This document shows positions 23,138-33,108 of a stretch of DNA of 64,000 nucleotides, in pieces (the first letter of the stretch is position 1; every line of letters starts with the position of its first letter). Made by a program: the position numbers and the translations under genes. Source of the DNA: Nemophila menziesii (Eukaryota > Streptophyta > Magnoliopsida > Boraginales > Hydrophyllaceae). The DNA is taken from assembly GCA_029959085.1 (NCBI GenBank), contig JARWIR010000010.1, positions 19,055,001 through 19,119,000 on the forward strand, in the 5' to 3' direction. The notes beneath the pieces are model-generated. The model was given only the letters and a program-made list of their open reading frames with translations. It searched no databases and was not told the origin of the DNA.

Positions 23138-24642
23138 TTCTTTTTCTTAATAGCTTGTATGCATCAAGTAGTTTAGTTAGTTTTAATTTTAAATTTTATT
23201 TCTTTCTTGAGTCTTTTTCGAGTCGTGGGGACACGGCTCATTTTTGAGTTAGGGGTATGGATTCGTTGTCCTCATCTTCCTTTTTGTTTTTGCATAAAAT
23301 TTAAAGTTTTTAGGTTGAATTAAGGCATAGAATATGTTGAATGTATCTATTGAGCATAATTTAATTAGGTCAATGATAGTAAGTAGTATGTTTTTGAAAG
23401 ATGTCATAAATATGTTTAGTATGCATGTATGAAAACAGGAGATAAAAGATAGAAAAGTTAATGAGCAATGCTAAGAATTCACGTTGAAACTAAGGACGAG
23501 TTATTTGGTTTGTAGAACGTGAGGTTTGAAATTAGTTGAAAACCCGCTTATCGATGAACTATTAGTGAAAAAGTAACAAAATCCGGTAGTTAGAAAAATG
23601 AATAAGGCAGTTCTTTCATATTGAAGCCACTTGAAGCCTTTTGACCTTCTCACCCTTTTATTTGAATTTGTTATTATTTATCCGTCTTAGCCCCTCTGAG
23701 CGTTTCTAGAGCCTTTTATTAACCACATTATAATCCATACCCTTAGTTTGTAGGACTTATCTATATGACCCGCACTCGAATCGCAAAACCTGAAACAAGT
23801 CATTTTTAGAGCTTGAGTTTGGGGTGGTGGGTTTCATCATTAGGGAACATTGGGATTTGGGAATTATAATTGTGATTTTATTGATGATGAAAAAGTTATT
23901 ATTGTAACCCTTTGCCGGGGTAATAGTGAATGAAAAAGAAGCTACGAGCTAAAATTGCCAACAAGGGCATAAAAAGAAAGAATATATATATATATGAAAA
24001 ATAGCGTGATATCTCAACATTAAAAAGAGAGTCATAGCTATACAAAAGAAGAAAAAATTTGATATGAAAAGAATATATATTCGGACCGGCAAAGTGGGAA
24101 TTGTATGTCATCATTAAAGGTTTTATTTGGGATTATTGGGGATGCACATCAAAAGCCTCAAAAATTGGGTTGAGTGAGAACATCTTCGAGTGAAAACTCA
24201 AGCTCTAGGGCGATTCGTTGATGGAATGTGAGGAGAGAGCCCAAGCTCACTTTTCATTAATCCAAATATACCACACCGTCCCTAAGCCAAGTTATAACCA
24301 AAGACCTTAGGATTTCTAACCGCTTGGTGGAGAAACAATTGAGCTATTAGGTAGTAGGTAAGTGGACCATTGGATTCTATATTAGGACCTGTGAACAACC
24401 TATAGCCATTAACATGAACTAAGGTATCAACTTCTCCTCTGGCATTGCGAAATTAATCTTGACTTGAATTTATGGATTGTTGATTATGTGTATATTAAGA
24501 ATACTTGTGAATTATTTCTTGAGCACTACTACATGAGACTTTTTAGGTACTATGCTCTAGGATCATTCATTATGTTTTGTTCTTATTCTCCTCCGACTTC
24601 TTCTTCTTGTTTATTTAACTACCCTACTGTTCTTTAATTTTA
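23138..24642 (+). other. 3' untranslated region of element B
   Basis: No coding region. Contains blocks shared with D and F: a tcgtggggacacg(g/a)ctca block, ccctttgccggggtaatagtg, and copies of the polypurine-like box gagtttggggt at 23246 (one mismatch) and 23815. Another copy is at 22030 before the palindrome array. Confidence 0.75.
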
Positions 24643-24678
24643 TTGTATCGGGACGATACAACTTTGAGTTTGGGGTCT
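24643..24678 (+). promoter_or_regulatory. GGA-loop hairpin and polypurine-tract box (element B)
   Basis: TTGTATCG-GGA-CGATACAA forms an 8-bp perfect stem (24643-24661), followed by ctttgagtttggggtct up to the LTR start. The second part sits where the plus-strand primer must be. F and D have the same hairpin in the same place, F with compensated base changes. Confidence 0.75.
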
Positions 24679-26181
24679 TGATGTCTCCTCATTTGTGATG
24701 ATAAAATCTATTTCCGAGACATCATTTTAGGCGTATTTATTAGTTTATAGGTCGATTTCCACATGATTTAGTACACTTTCCTATTTTGGGTCTTGAATTG
24801 ATTATTTATTATTTTTAGAGCATATTGGGTTTAATTATTTATTTAGTGTGAAACTTTAGAGATATATGGTAATTAATTCGAGTCCAAGTTGGTTCAAAGA
24901 GCTAAAGGAAAGAAGATAAACATGGGAATTGAAGATAAGGAAGTAAAAGATAAAAATATGGAAAAGCTGCCTTAATCCTGGATTTCTGCACCTACGACCA
25001 CACATCAGCTTATATCTTACACTTGGTGAAAAATCTGGAGAAACGTTCAAGAGCAAAGTTAAAGATCTTTCCGAGACGATGAATTTCGACTACTCCTACA
25101 CGTCAAACGGATGAGTATTGAAGCTGTTAGGACCAAAACAAAAACGGGGCTGATTCCATGTTTTTGGACTACGAATTTGAGTTGGGCTAGGAGCCCAATA
25201 TTTACCTTTTCCTTCAAGAAAACGATTAGGTCAACCTATACACTATAAATACAGCCTCTTAACACTAGAAAAGCATCCTTGGTGAAACCCTAAGCCAAGA
25301 GGAAGCTTACAACACAAGAAAAGAAGTCTGGAAGGAGCTGTTCATCAATAATGTCATCTTCAACCATTGAATTTGTAATTTCTTTCTTTTCTTCCATTAG
25401 TATGAACTAAATTTCTATTAGCTTGAGTTTTAGCATATATGTACGAACCCTAGTTTTGGTTGACATCTATCTAATTTGGGAATTCTATGTTTTAAATTGA
25501 ATTATTGTTTTTATTCTCTGTTTATGTGTTTGGATTTATATACTATGTTCTAGTGGATCGCGATCAAATAGAATTACCATCTAGTAGTTAGGTCACCATT
25601 GACAACGGTGTTTAATTACATGTTTAGCACATAACGTCTAGAATACGGTTTAGATCTGACAAATCAACCTAACTAGATAATCACCATGGTTTAGTGTATT
25701 GCTATTTTACCAATTGCAGGAACAGTTTGCTTAGGACTCCTTATTAACACAGGTAAACCCTATTTAAAACTACCTAGCGCAATTGGAACCGATTATTGAA
25801 GTACTACATAATTCACCCTACATGTTTAGAACGGCAAAACTAGTGGGGATTACATGCTATTTACTCAAGCTAAACTCTCATACTAACTTCTTTTCTTTCA
25901 TTTAATATTCTGTCTTTACTTTATTAGTTTAATTTAGTGAATTGAAAATCAAATAAAAATCTATTTGTCTTTACTTTTTCTGTGTTTTATTTATTCTAGC
26001 TTTTAGTATTTGCACTTGATTATTGTATAAGATTCCCCTAACTTTCGTAGTCTCTGCGAAACGAATCTTACTTATTTATTAAAACTTGCATACGATCTGT
26101 ATACTTGTAGAACCGTGCTAGCTTAGGGTGTTTATTTGCACTTTATTTATATCATATTTTATCACACCCTAGGCCACACCA
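24679..26181 (+). repeat. Second LTR of element B (1503 bp)
   Basis: Starts tgatgtctcc and ends cacacca. It has TATA-like tataaata near 25244, a 46-nt 5'-terminal foldback (24679-24724) and an inverted pair near the 3' end. It is followed by a second PBS and gag instead of LINE sequence. It is the fullest copy of this LTR type in the window and served as my reference. Confidence 0.9.
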
Positions 26182-26187
26182 AGTTTT

Positions 26188-26205
26188 TGGCACCGCTGTC
26201 GGGGT
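26188..26205 (+). promoter_or_regulatory. Second PBS of element B, decayed
   Basis: TGGCACCGCTGTCGGGGT differs from the PBS at 16571 by transition-type changes (GCGCC to GCACC, TGCC to TGTC) and the last base. The first two fit decay of methylated cytosines. Confidence 0.75.
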
Positions 26206-26307
26206 CTACATCGTTAGTCCTTGTGCATATATCTTGTGCTTTTATTTCAGTTAGTTCTATTTTACGCTTTTTGTTTCTTTTAGTTTTTGTTTTATAGATA
26301 GCTACAG

Positions 26308-27120
26308 ATGGAGAATCCAAGGAGACTTGAGTTACCCATCGAATTTAGAGTGCAACCACGCGGAATTCGCACTCCGGAAATCCAAGCCGCTAAATTTGGG
26401 CCAGATCCAGGGATCTTAACACAATTTGCAACTCATGGGCTATTTAGCGGTGTTGCACAACAAGATCTGATTCGATATATTCAGAAATTCATGCAAATCT
26501 GTGATGCTTATATCGTAAGAGGAGTTACTAGGGAGCAGGTGTATTACGTGATGTTCCAGTTCTTCTTGACCGGAGGTGCAAGTTATTGGTACGATACCCA
26601 ATATCCTCATGTCATTCCAGATTGGGATAAACTTCAAGCAAGATTCCTAGAACAATTCTATCCGGACAGTAGACGATTAAAAGATATGTTGGAGCTTGAA
26701 CAGTTTATACAGGAAGACGGAGAAAGCTTGGGTAAATCATGGTTACGATTTAATGAAAAGAAGGCGAGATGTCCATACAATAAATCATCGCCGGAATATT
26801 ATTTAACCTTGTTTTATGGAGGACTTAATAACAAGTCAAGGGCAAAAGCAGATTCGTTAGGAAACAAAGGTTTTGTGTTGCTAGATCCTGAAGAAGCCAA
26901 AATTTGTATGGAGAGAATTCTTGAGAATGAGAGAAGTTGGCCAAGGGAACCAGAAAAAGAAGACACTTCAGAATCTATGAAGCTCGAAGAATTGTCCCAA
27001 CAACTCGAAGAACTACAAGAACAAGCCCGAACAATTGCTCAGGTGAATCTAGTGCGTACTATACCTTCGTGTCCAGGTGGTGGATCAAGAAATCATATGT
27101 GGGAAAGGTGTATGAATAAT
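26308..27120 (+). pseudogene. Second gag of element B, truncated but open
   Basis: Same protein as at 16691 but uninterrupted from MENPRR to the zinc knuckle area (H-M-W-E-R-C), about 270 codons. The first knuckle cysteines read C-P-G-G, so the motif is damaged. It ends at about 27120, where LINE-2 resumes. The open frame to 27219 runs into LINE sequence and is not a real fusion protein. Confidence 0.85.
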
Positions 27121-27125
27121 CTAGC

Positions 27126-27960
27126 CTCTTTTTCCTTGAGGCTGGTGAATATAATATTGAAATTTTCACAGCAGCTCTCAATTAGTACTGTTTTGCTAGT
27201 AGACAAAAAGTCAATCTAAACAAAAGTGGTATTCTTTTTAGCATTAATACTCCTGGAGAGATTAAAAATAAGATTGCTAATCTTTTGAGAATGAGTAAAT
27301 TAAATGATCTTGGCAAGTACTTAGGTATACCATCTTCATGGGGAAAGTCTAAAGTGAAATCACTTGAATGGCTTGTGGAAATCATATTGAAAAGAATGGA
27401 TAACGGGAAACCAAAATGCTTACTAAGAGTGGCAAGGAAGTTCTTATTAAATCTATAATTGGAGCCATACCAAGCTATATAATGTATGTGTTGTTAATCC
27501 CAAAGAAAATTACATCACACCTCACCTCTTTGATTTCTGATTTTTATTGGAATAACAATAGTGAAAGTAGATGTCACTGGGTTAAGTGGCAAACACTTAT
27601 GAATTCAAAGGAGGATGGAGGACTAGGTTTTAAGGATTTTCACTCACAAAATATCGCTTTACTAGCATCCAATGCTTGGAAATTTATGTTGAATGAAAAT
27701 TCTCTACTTTTCAAAGTATTTATAGGCAAGTACTTTTCTGACACCTCATTTTGACAAGCTACTTTATGTAGAAATTTCTCATGGGGTTGGAGAAGCTTAA
27801 TTGAGGGTAGGAAGGTCTTTCAAAATGAAATTTTCTGGTCCATTGGATCTTGAGAGAAAGTTTGAATATGGGATGATTATTGGATTCCTAATAACCTAAG
27901 CCTTTCAAGGCCTCAAAACTGTAACTTAACATTTGTTTCTGAACTTATCTTACCTGTTTT
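27126..27960 (+). pseudogene. LINE-2 RT C-terminal and linker region
   Basis: Resumes at about 27140 with N-L-N-K-S-G-I-F-F-S and D-L-G-K-Y-L-G-I-P, the region just after the FADD box in plant LINE RTs. It continues with K-E-V-L-I-K-S-I-I-G-A-I-P-S-Y-I-M-Y and F-Y-W-N-N (27416-27754). Stops and frame changes throughout. The catalytic FADD box itself is missing, lost at the left junction. Confidence 0.8.
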
Positions 27961-28495
27961 ACGAGGTTGGAATGTGGATATTATCTTTGAAATCTTTCCT
28001 TCTAGAGTTGTAGCAACCATATGTGACATTTTTCTACATTCTTTTAACTGTGATGATGTTCCTTCTTGGAACAACTCTATCTCTGGAGATGTCACAGTTA
28101 AAGAAGCGTATAAAAAGATTTGGAAGGCTCAACTTGATGGGGTTAAGATAAAAGAGAATACAAGAGGAAACTCATCCTTTGAATTGAATATAAATGATTG
28201 GAAATTGATTTGGAAAACTTCAGTTATGCCTAAAGTAAAAAAATTCATTTGGAAATGTTGCAACAATGCAAATGCCACAAATGAGAATAAGTTTAAAAGA
28301 AGAGTTGTAGACTCTCCCATGTGTGATTTATGTTGTGAAAAAATTGAAACAGTTGAACATTTTTTATTCCACTGTTCATGGGCTAGAGCTATTTGGTTAG
28401 CCAGTCCCTTGTGTTACAACTCGTATACAGAACTCTCCTTTAATGTTCAGAATTGGATACAATTCATGAGATTGGCTAAATCTGAATATAAATAA
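27961..28495 (+). pseudogene. LINE-2 zf-RVT region
   Basis: Frame 27974-28495 has W-K-L-I-W-K-T-S-V-M-P-K-V-K-K-F-I-W-K and C-D-L-C-x-E-x-I-E-T-V-E-H-F-L-F-H-C, the zinc-binding spacing of the zf-RVT domain. About 170 codons stay open, ending in TAA at 28493-28495. Confidence 0.85.
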
Positions 28496-29160
28496 TATGA
28501 TCATGATATTACTGAAATGAGTTTTATGATTGCTTGGTTTATTTGGAAGGCAAGAAATGAATTTTTGTTTAAGGGCACTGTCCCTGACCCTTTGCTTGTT
28601 TTATAAATTGCTCTAAAAGCCAATGATGATTATAACTTAGCCAATAAGTACAACTCTGAGGCTATAAATAGAAAGAAAAATAGAGATAATAATCATTTTA
28701 ATGAAATTGAGGATATTAATATTATACATTCAGATTTGAATGTAGATATCTCAACAACTAGTGGTAATGTAATTAGTTGGATACCACCAAATGAGGGTTG
28801 CTTTAAGATTAATTGCGATACTTCAATTAATTTAAATACTAATCTTGCTACTTTTGCGTGTGTTGTGAGGGATTCTATAGGTAAATTAATTGAAGGAATG
28901 ACAAAAAAGATTAAAGTAAACTCTATAGCAGAAGCTGAAGGAAGGGGAATCCTAGCAACTTGTGGAATGGCTACTAAGTACCTACTGGAAGTGTAATTAT
29001 AGAGAATGATAATTTTTGTATAATTAACCAAGTTAACACTAATTGTAAGACTTATAGTGTAACTAAACTACTTGTCAAAAACATTATCTTTTGTAAAGTC
29101 AAGCATAGACTTAGGATCTCCTTTGTAAGGAGGTTAAGAAATAGAGTTGCAGATTGAGTG
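28496..29160 (+). pseudogene. LINE-2 RNase H domain
   Basis: RVT_3-type RNase H: W-I-P-P-N-E-G-C-F-K-I-N-C-D-T (about 28780, first catalytic Asp), then a helix around V-N-S-I-A-E-A-E-G (about 28920) with the Glu, and a C-terminal V-A-D block near 29145. A TAA at 28994-28996 and other stops break it. This domain is typical of many plant L1 lineages. Confidence 0.75.
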
Positions 29161-29329
29161 ACTAAACAAAAGCTCTATAGAGCTTTGTTTAGCCTTTAGG
29201 ATACTTTTCTCCTTCCCAATTAGCTATATTGATAAATAAGGACTTTGATCAACAAGGCCTTGGCTGATGATCTGTTTTGTAATATTTGCTACTTGTTTTA
29301 ATTAATCTTTCGATTTCGACCAAAAAAAA
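29161..29329 (+). other. LINE-2 3' UTR and poly(A) tail
   Basis: No coding region. Ends in an A8 run at 29322-29329, where LINE-2 stops. The following sequence belongs to the target of another LINE tail insertion. Confidence 0.6.
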
Positions 29330-29396
29330 TGATAATTAATGTTAGGAGAGACTATTGGTCCATATCGGAGGTGTTTGGAGAAAGTATGGGCATTGA

Positions 29397-29661
29397 AATC
29401 CAAAGTTAATATAGTTTAGCCACTGATTGAATTAATTTGGACATGGATTAAAAGATTTCTGGATTGAAAAGTTATATATATAAACAGAGAGCATAACACT
29501 ATAGCGGATGCAGCAGCAAAATTATGTAGGAAAACGGAAAGATTAGATAATTTTAAAATAGATTTTGTATATGATATAATAGGAATTATTAACCAACTTC
29601 CATAATGTTGTAATAACTCTTGATCGATTTATATTGGACAAAAAAAAATCCAAAGTTAATA
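29397..29661 (+). mobile_element. 5'-truncated LINE tail with 15-bp TSD
   Basis: The 15-mer aatccaaagttaata occurs at 29397-29411 and 29647-29661, flanking about 235 bp that end in an A run (29640-29648). The insert encodes the end of a LINE RNase H (I-N-R-E-H-N-T-I-A-D-A-A-A-K-L near 29480) and a short 3' UTR. This is a classic target-primed reverse transcription product cut short at its 5' end. It differs in sequence from the LINE-2 tail. Confidence 0.92.
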
Positions 29662-29983
29662 GATCTGAGGAGGAAAAAAAAAAAACTCATGAAATACAAG
29701 TGTCCTTTCCACTAGTAATATATGTAGGAAGGAAGATGCCGATTTAGAGTAATACTTATTAGTCATAGAAGCGTCATTGTCTAATAGGAAAAAGTCATAG
29801 AAGCGTCAAACTTGGTGATTAGTATAAATCACAAGTTAAGCTAAGCCACTAATGCCTGATTGGTATAATAGTGGCACGTTGTTAAGTTGACAAGTGTACT
29901 TATAGTACTTTTGAAAGACTCGCCTCCAAGATTGACGAAAGTTTTTCATGTTTGATTTTGTTTCCGTGGTATTACCAGATTAG

Positions 29984-30244
29984 AACATCGAGCAACAATG
30001 GATTAAAAGACTGGCAAGGGTGATAGATCCAGTCTTTTTCAAGCATATTCCGAGACGGTTTAATGGTCAAACAGATAACTTAGCGAAATAAGCCAGGCAC
30101 AGGGTACAAAAGAAAGGAGGAAACAACGTTGATTCACTACTTTCTCAATTTTCTCGATTAGAAATTGGCTAATAGCTTTAGAAATCTGGTATAATTGAAA
30201 TGCATTAAGCGTCCAAAAAAAAAACATCGAGCAACAATTGATTA
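29984..30244 (+). mobile_element. Second 5'-truncated LINE tail with 22-bp TSD
   Basis: A 22-mer starting aacatcgagcaacaat is repeated at 29984-30005 and 30223-30244 with one mismatch. It flanks about 217 bp ending in A10 (30215-30224). The insert encodes an RNase H end (H-I-P-R-R-F-N-G-Q-T-D-N-L-A near 30045). Same mechanism as the neighbour at 29397 but a different LINE family. Confidence 0.92.
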
Positions 30245-30369
30245 GATATACCTGTTCATGTATACATCAAAAGTCCTGGATACACCCTTTTGATGAATAT
30301 ATATATGTTCTAGAAAGAACTTGATAAGAGTTTAAGATTACGAGTTCATAATTTTGATGATGGTGGTTT

Positions 30370-30764
30370 TGTGACAATGAATTCTATTCAAACCACGCAC
30401 TTAGCGAAGAAAATATTAAAAATTAAAAGAAGTTGGCCAATAACACAAGCGCAATTACATATTAATAGAGAGACTGTGATAAATATTAAATTTTCTATAT
30501 TGCAGATCCAAGTGAAACAGATAATTATGATTGTGAAGGAGGGACTCCAGAATAGACAGAAAAAAGTGAAAGTTGTACAACTTGTTTGAATTTTCTAATT
30601 GTTGTGTTAATAATCATGCTTGGAAAGAGTGTCAAATCAACTCAAAATCTGTGGTGTTCATATCTAATCGAGATAACCACTATGTAGGTGGTCATGGCTA
30701 TATGAAACCTAATCTTAATCATCCCGGATTCTAATGGTCAAATCATAATTAGTTCTGTCAGAGT
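30370..30764 (+). pseudogene. gag zinc-knuckle remnant
   Basis: Low-quality translation shows R-S-W-P, then a knuckle F-SN-C-CVNN-H-AWKE-C (about 30594-30636; first Cys changed to Phe) and the G-G-H-G-Y / N-H-P-G-F phrases found after the knuckle in A and F. A fragment of an Athila-type gag on the plus strand, bounded on the right by a minus-strand LTR piece. Confidence 0.7.
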
Positions 30765-31785
30765 CTCTAATTTCTATCCTACAATCATTAATTAGTTCTG
30801 TACCCAAACCCCCCGTCAAGGTGATCCATTCGCCACTAAATGGAATAGCCTAGATACTAAGTCCTATGATTGGTTAATTACATCATTCATAGTAAATAAA
30901 AGCAAATTAATGAAAAATACAATTTACCCAATTTGATTTCAATTATAAAAATCTCAAATTCAAACACATGAAATAAAATCAAATTGGGATTAACCCATTA
31001 TGCGTTCTCAAGCACTATTTAAGTTTAGCTCATAATAATTGAAAAGACAAAAACTAAAGAATTAATTGAGTTCATAATGTTTTACAGAATAAAATAGAAG
31101 AACCTAATTACGGAGTTGAATTGGCTGAGAATTGGAGATATAGACAGTCTCCAGCTCTTGCTTCTTCTCTTCCTTGCTCTAACTTCTTCTCTGGTGTCTA
31201 ACTATTAAGCGTATGTAAAATTTTGAAAAAGGTGTGTGAAAATAGAAGTAGGGCTTTTCATAGGGGTTAAATGAAAATTAGAAAAGCCCAAGTCCACTAA
31301 TTAAGCCCAAATCCCGTAACTGCTGCACCACCTTCACTAAATCAGCTCTAAACGGCTCTTTTCAACTCGGATTGACCTCATTCCAGTTTCTAAAGTTCCG
31401 TAACTCAATGGGAAACATTTTCTATTCACAAGTCAGAGGCTAAATCCACACTTAGATGGCTCGGAATTAGCAATCTTTATCAACTTTCCAGATTTGCAGC
31501 TTCAAATTATCAATTCTTTTGGGATATTTCTTCTTGCTTTGACTTCATTACACGATCTTTGACTTTATTCTTTAGTTCCTCTCCTAGCTAGTATTCAAAA
31601 CCTACAAATTTTCACTCAAAACAACCCATATTACGCGCAAAAGTTTAATAAATGAAAAATACTAGAATTAAAAGAGAAAAATCGATTTATTGCATTTTAG
31701 CACCAAAAGTCTATCTAAATAGTCAAATAAACACCAAAAATGATGTCTCCCAAGGGCATAAATTAGAACATTTAGGGAGACATCA
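30765..31785 (-). repeat. LTR fragment (F-like type), minus strand
   Basis: Minus-strand equivalent of the 5' and middle parts of the LTR of element F: the gtcaaggtg / ccactaaa(t/g)tg block near 30815-30840, the TATA-side UTR and the terminal foldback TGATGTCTCCC...GGGAGACATCA at 31741-31785. The R-U5 end is missing. It joins directly to an L1-type LTR piece at 31786. Confidence 0.75.
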
Positions 31786-32037
31786 GTATTACAGGACGTA
31801 TGCAAGTTCTAATGATAAGTTGAATTCGATCTCAGGGACTTATTGTGTTATATGAACAAAATAACGAGTAGGAAGTAATTAATTAAAAGACAGAAAATAT
31901 ATACGAGTGATTGAGAGAATATTAATTAACCTAATGAAAATTAAGGACAATAAAAAAAATATGAAGAAATATGAGATGAGAACTATACGTTAGGTTTTGC
32001 TAGTATGCACTAATCCTTCTAATTCTTTCTATTAGAT
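31786..32037 (-). repeat. Partial 3' LTR of element C
   Basis: Matches 36159 to about 36415 of the 5' LTR. It lacks the first about 1.2 kb of the LTR and, at the other end, the last about 85 bp. The left end is directly at the start of an F-type LTR (31785). Confidence 0.75.
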
Positions 32038-32490
32038 CCATCTCCCTCTTGTTAGATAATGTTTCTGTTCTTTGAGTCATCTCAATTGATCCCCAACTCA
32101 AAGCTTTAACAACTCTTGAAATTGAAACTCTTGAATATAGGTTGAACAAGCTTTATTTGGGTTAGGAAAGGTGTTTTGATGATGAATCTCTATGTGGGTA
32201 AGATGAATTCTTGATGGATTGGTATGAATCTAAGGAATTGTAGGATGAATTTTGAAAATTTAAACTTTTGATTCTTCAAGTTAATGTGTTTTGGTGAGAT
32301 TTGGGTGATTGAATCACCTTTGTAATTATGTGGAGATAAGATTTGATGTGCTTTAATGGTGATTGGGTAGTGTTTTGGTGTTTGGGGAAGGTTTTATGAA
32401 ACTTCAATGGAGTTGGGAGAGGTTTGGAGAACAAAGAGAGGCTTAAGGATTAGAAAATTCGGTATCAACCAACCTCTTCTTCTTTATAAA
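32038..32490 (-). promoter_or_regulatory. TATA-like box, leader and start of the 3' ORF (element C)
   Basis: Minus-strand tttataaa (about 32483-32490) lies just past the palindrome array. An about 400-nt leader leads to an ATG at 32078-32080 starting MTQRTETLSNKREM. The ORF is cut after 14 codons at the junction with the LTR piece. The start matches the 3' ORFs of B, D and F. Confidence 0.6.
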
Positions 32491-32517
32491 CTAAAAACGA
32501 AGCTTTTTTCTCTCTCC

Positions 32518-32895
32518 AGCGGCGTCGGACGGCATTCCGGCCGTAGGGCCCGGCATGCCGGTGCTGGAGCTGCTTGAAACTCGAGTTACGTCAAAATACC
32601 CGAGGCGAGAACACGTGGGCACGAGTTTTGGTCGGGGCGGCATACCGGCCATAGGGCCCGGCATGCCGGTGCTATCAGCTCTCGAAACATAAAGTTTCTG
32701 TCTTGAACACGTGACGACACCCGTGGGCACGGGTTTTTGACCTGGCCGGCGTACCGAAGGAATAGCCCGGCATGCCAGTGCTGATGTCCTTCGAACTTCG
32801 ACCTTCTGCTTTGAACACGTGGCTTTACCCGTGTGCTCGAGTTTTCTGACCGCCGGCTTACCGGCCGTAGGGCCCGGCATGCCGGTGGCATGGTC
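32518..32895 (-). repeat. Tandem palindrome array (element C)
   Basis: Four units of about 108 nt, each with a ccggcatgccgg-type 12-bp palindrome or variant, a ggccgtagggcc inverted repeat and a cacgtg / cccgtgggcacggg segment. Same position and unit length as in B but with GGCATGCC cores where B has GGTATACC. The open frames across it are products of the repeat, not genes. Confidence 0.85.
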
Positions 32896-33108
32896 TGAAT
32901 ATACCTAAAAAATTCGTTTTTCTCCCAAAACTCGATTTCTCTAACACCTGAACATCAAAAACACTAATACCTTTCTCAATTATGCAATATCAACTAAAAA
33001 CAACTGAACTAAACACACACTAAAAACATAAAAACATAAAAAATTGTGGGTTGTCTCCCGTACAACACTTTTATTTAACGTCTTTTAAAGTTAGACACGT
33101 TACCTCTA
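32896..33108 (-). promoter_or_regulatory. Post-pol segment with hairpin (element C)
   Basis: Between the pol stop and the palindromes. On the minus strand it has the GTCT...AGAC foldback (33080-33096), followed by the cgttaaataaaag and gggagacaaccc phrases also seen in B and D. No coding region. Confidence 0.55.

Larger units (their letters stand above)
15278..27125 (+). mobile_element. Element B: Athila-type Ty3/gypsy retrotransposon in tandem form
   Basis: Order: LTR (15278-16564), PBS, gag, protease, RT, RNase H, integrase, palindrome array, TATA-like box, 3' ORF, polypurine box, LTR (24679-26181), then a second PBS and second gag (26308-~27120) cut off inside LINE-2. Such LTR-int-LTR-int forms arise by recombination between copies. 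A third LTR is missing, together with part of the LINE, so no TSD can be scored. pol is heavily decayed. The second gag is open, which suggests the two halves have different histories. Confidence 0.9.
12241..29329 (+). mobile_element. LINE-2: plant L1-type non-LTR retrotransposon split by element B
   Basis: C-rich 5' region, ORF1 (12506-13333), ORF2 EEP and RT (13330-15277), then an LTR-retrotransposon insertion (15278-~27125). ORF2 resumes with the RT C-terminal/linker region, zf-RVT and RNase H, and ends in an A8 tail at 29322-29329. About 60 codons around the FADD catalytic box are missing at the right junction, so DNA was lost there. The 5' boundary is approximate and I found no convincing TSD for the whole LINE. 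Confidence 0.9.

Noticed and set aside
26308..27219. A 303-codon fusion protein of gag with a novel C-terminus
   Set aside because: The last 30-odd codons come from LINE-2 sequence across the insertion/deletion junction; a chance read-through.
28693..29031. Minus-strand open frame of 112 codons
   Set aside because: Antisense shadow of the LINE-2 RNase H domain.
32491..32891. Two overlapping Pro/Arg-rich open frames on the minus strand with repeated MPGPTAG-like phrases
   Set aside because: They are translations of the GC-rich palindrome array of element C; the equivalent position in B, D and F is non-coding and the frames are not conserved.
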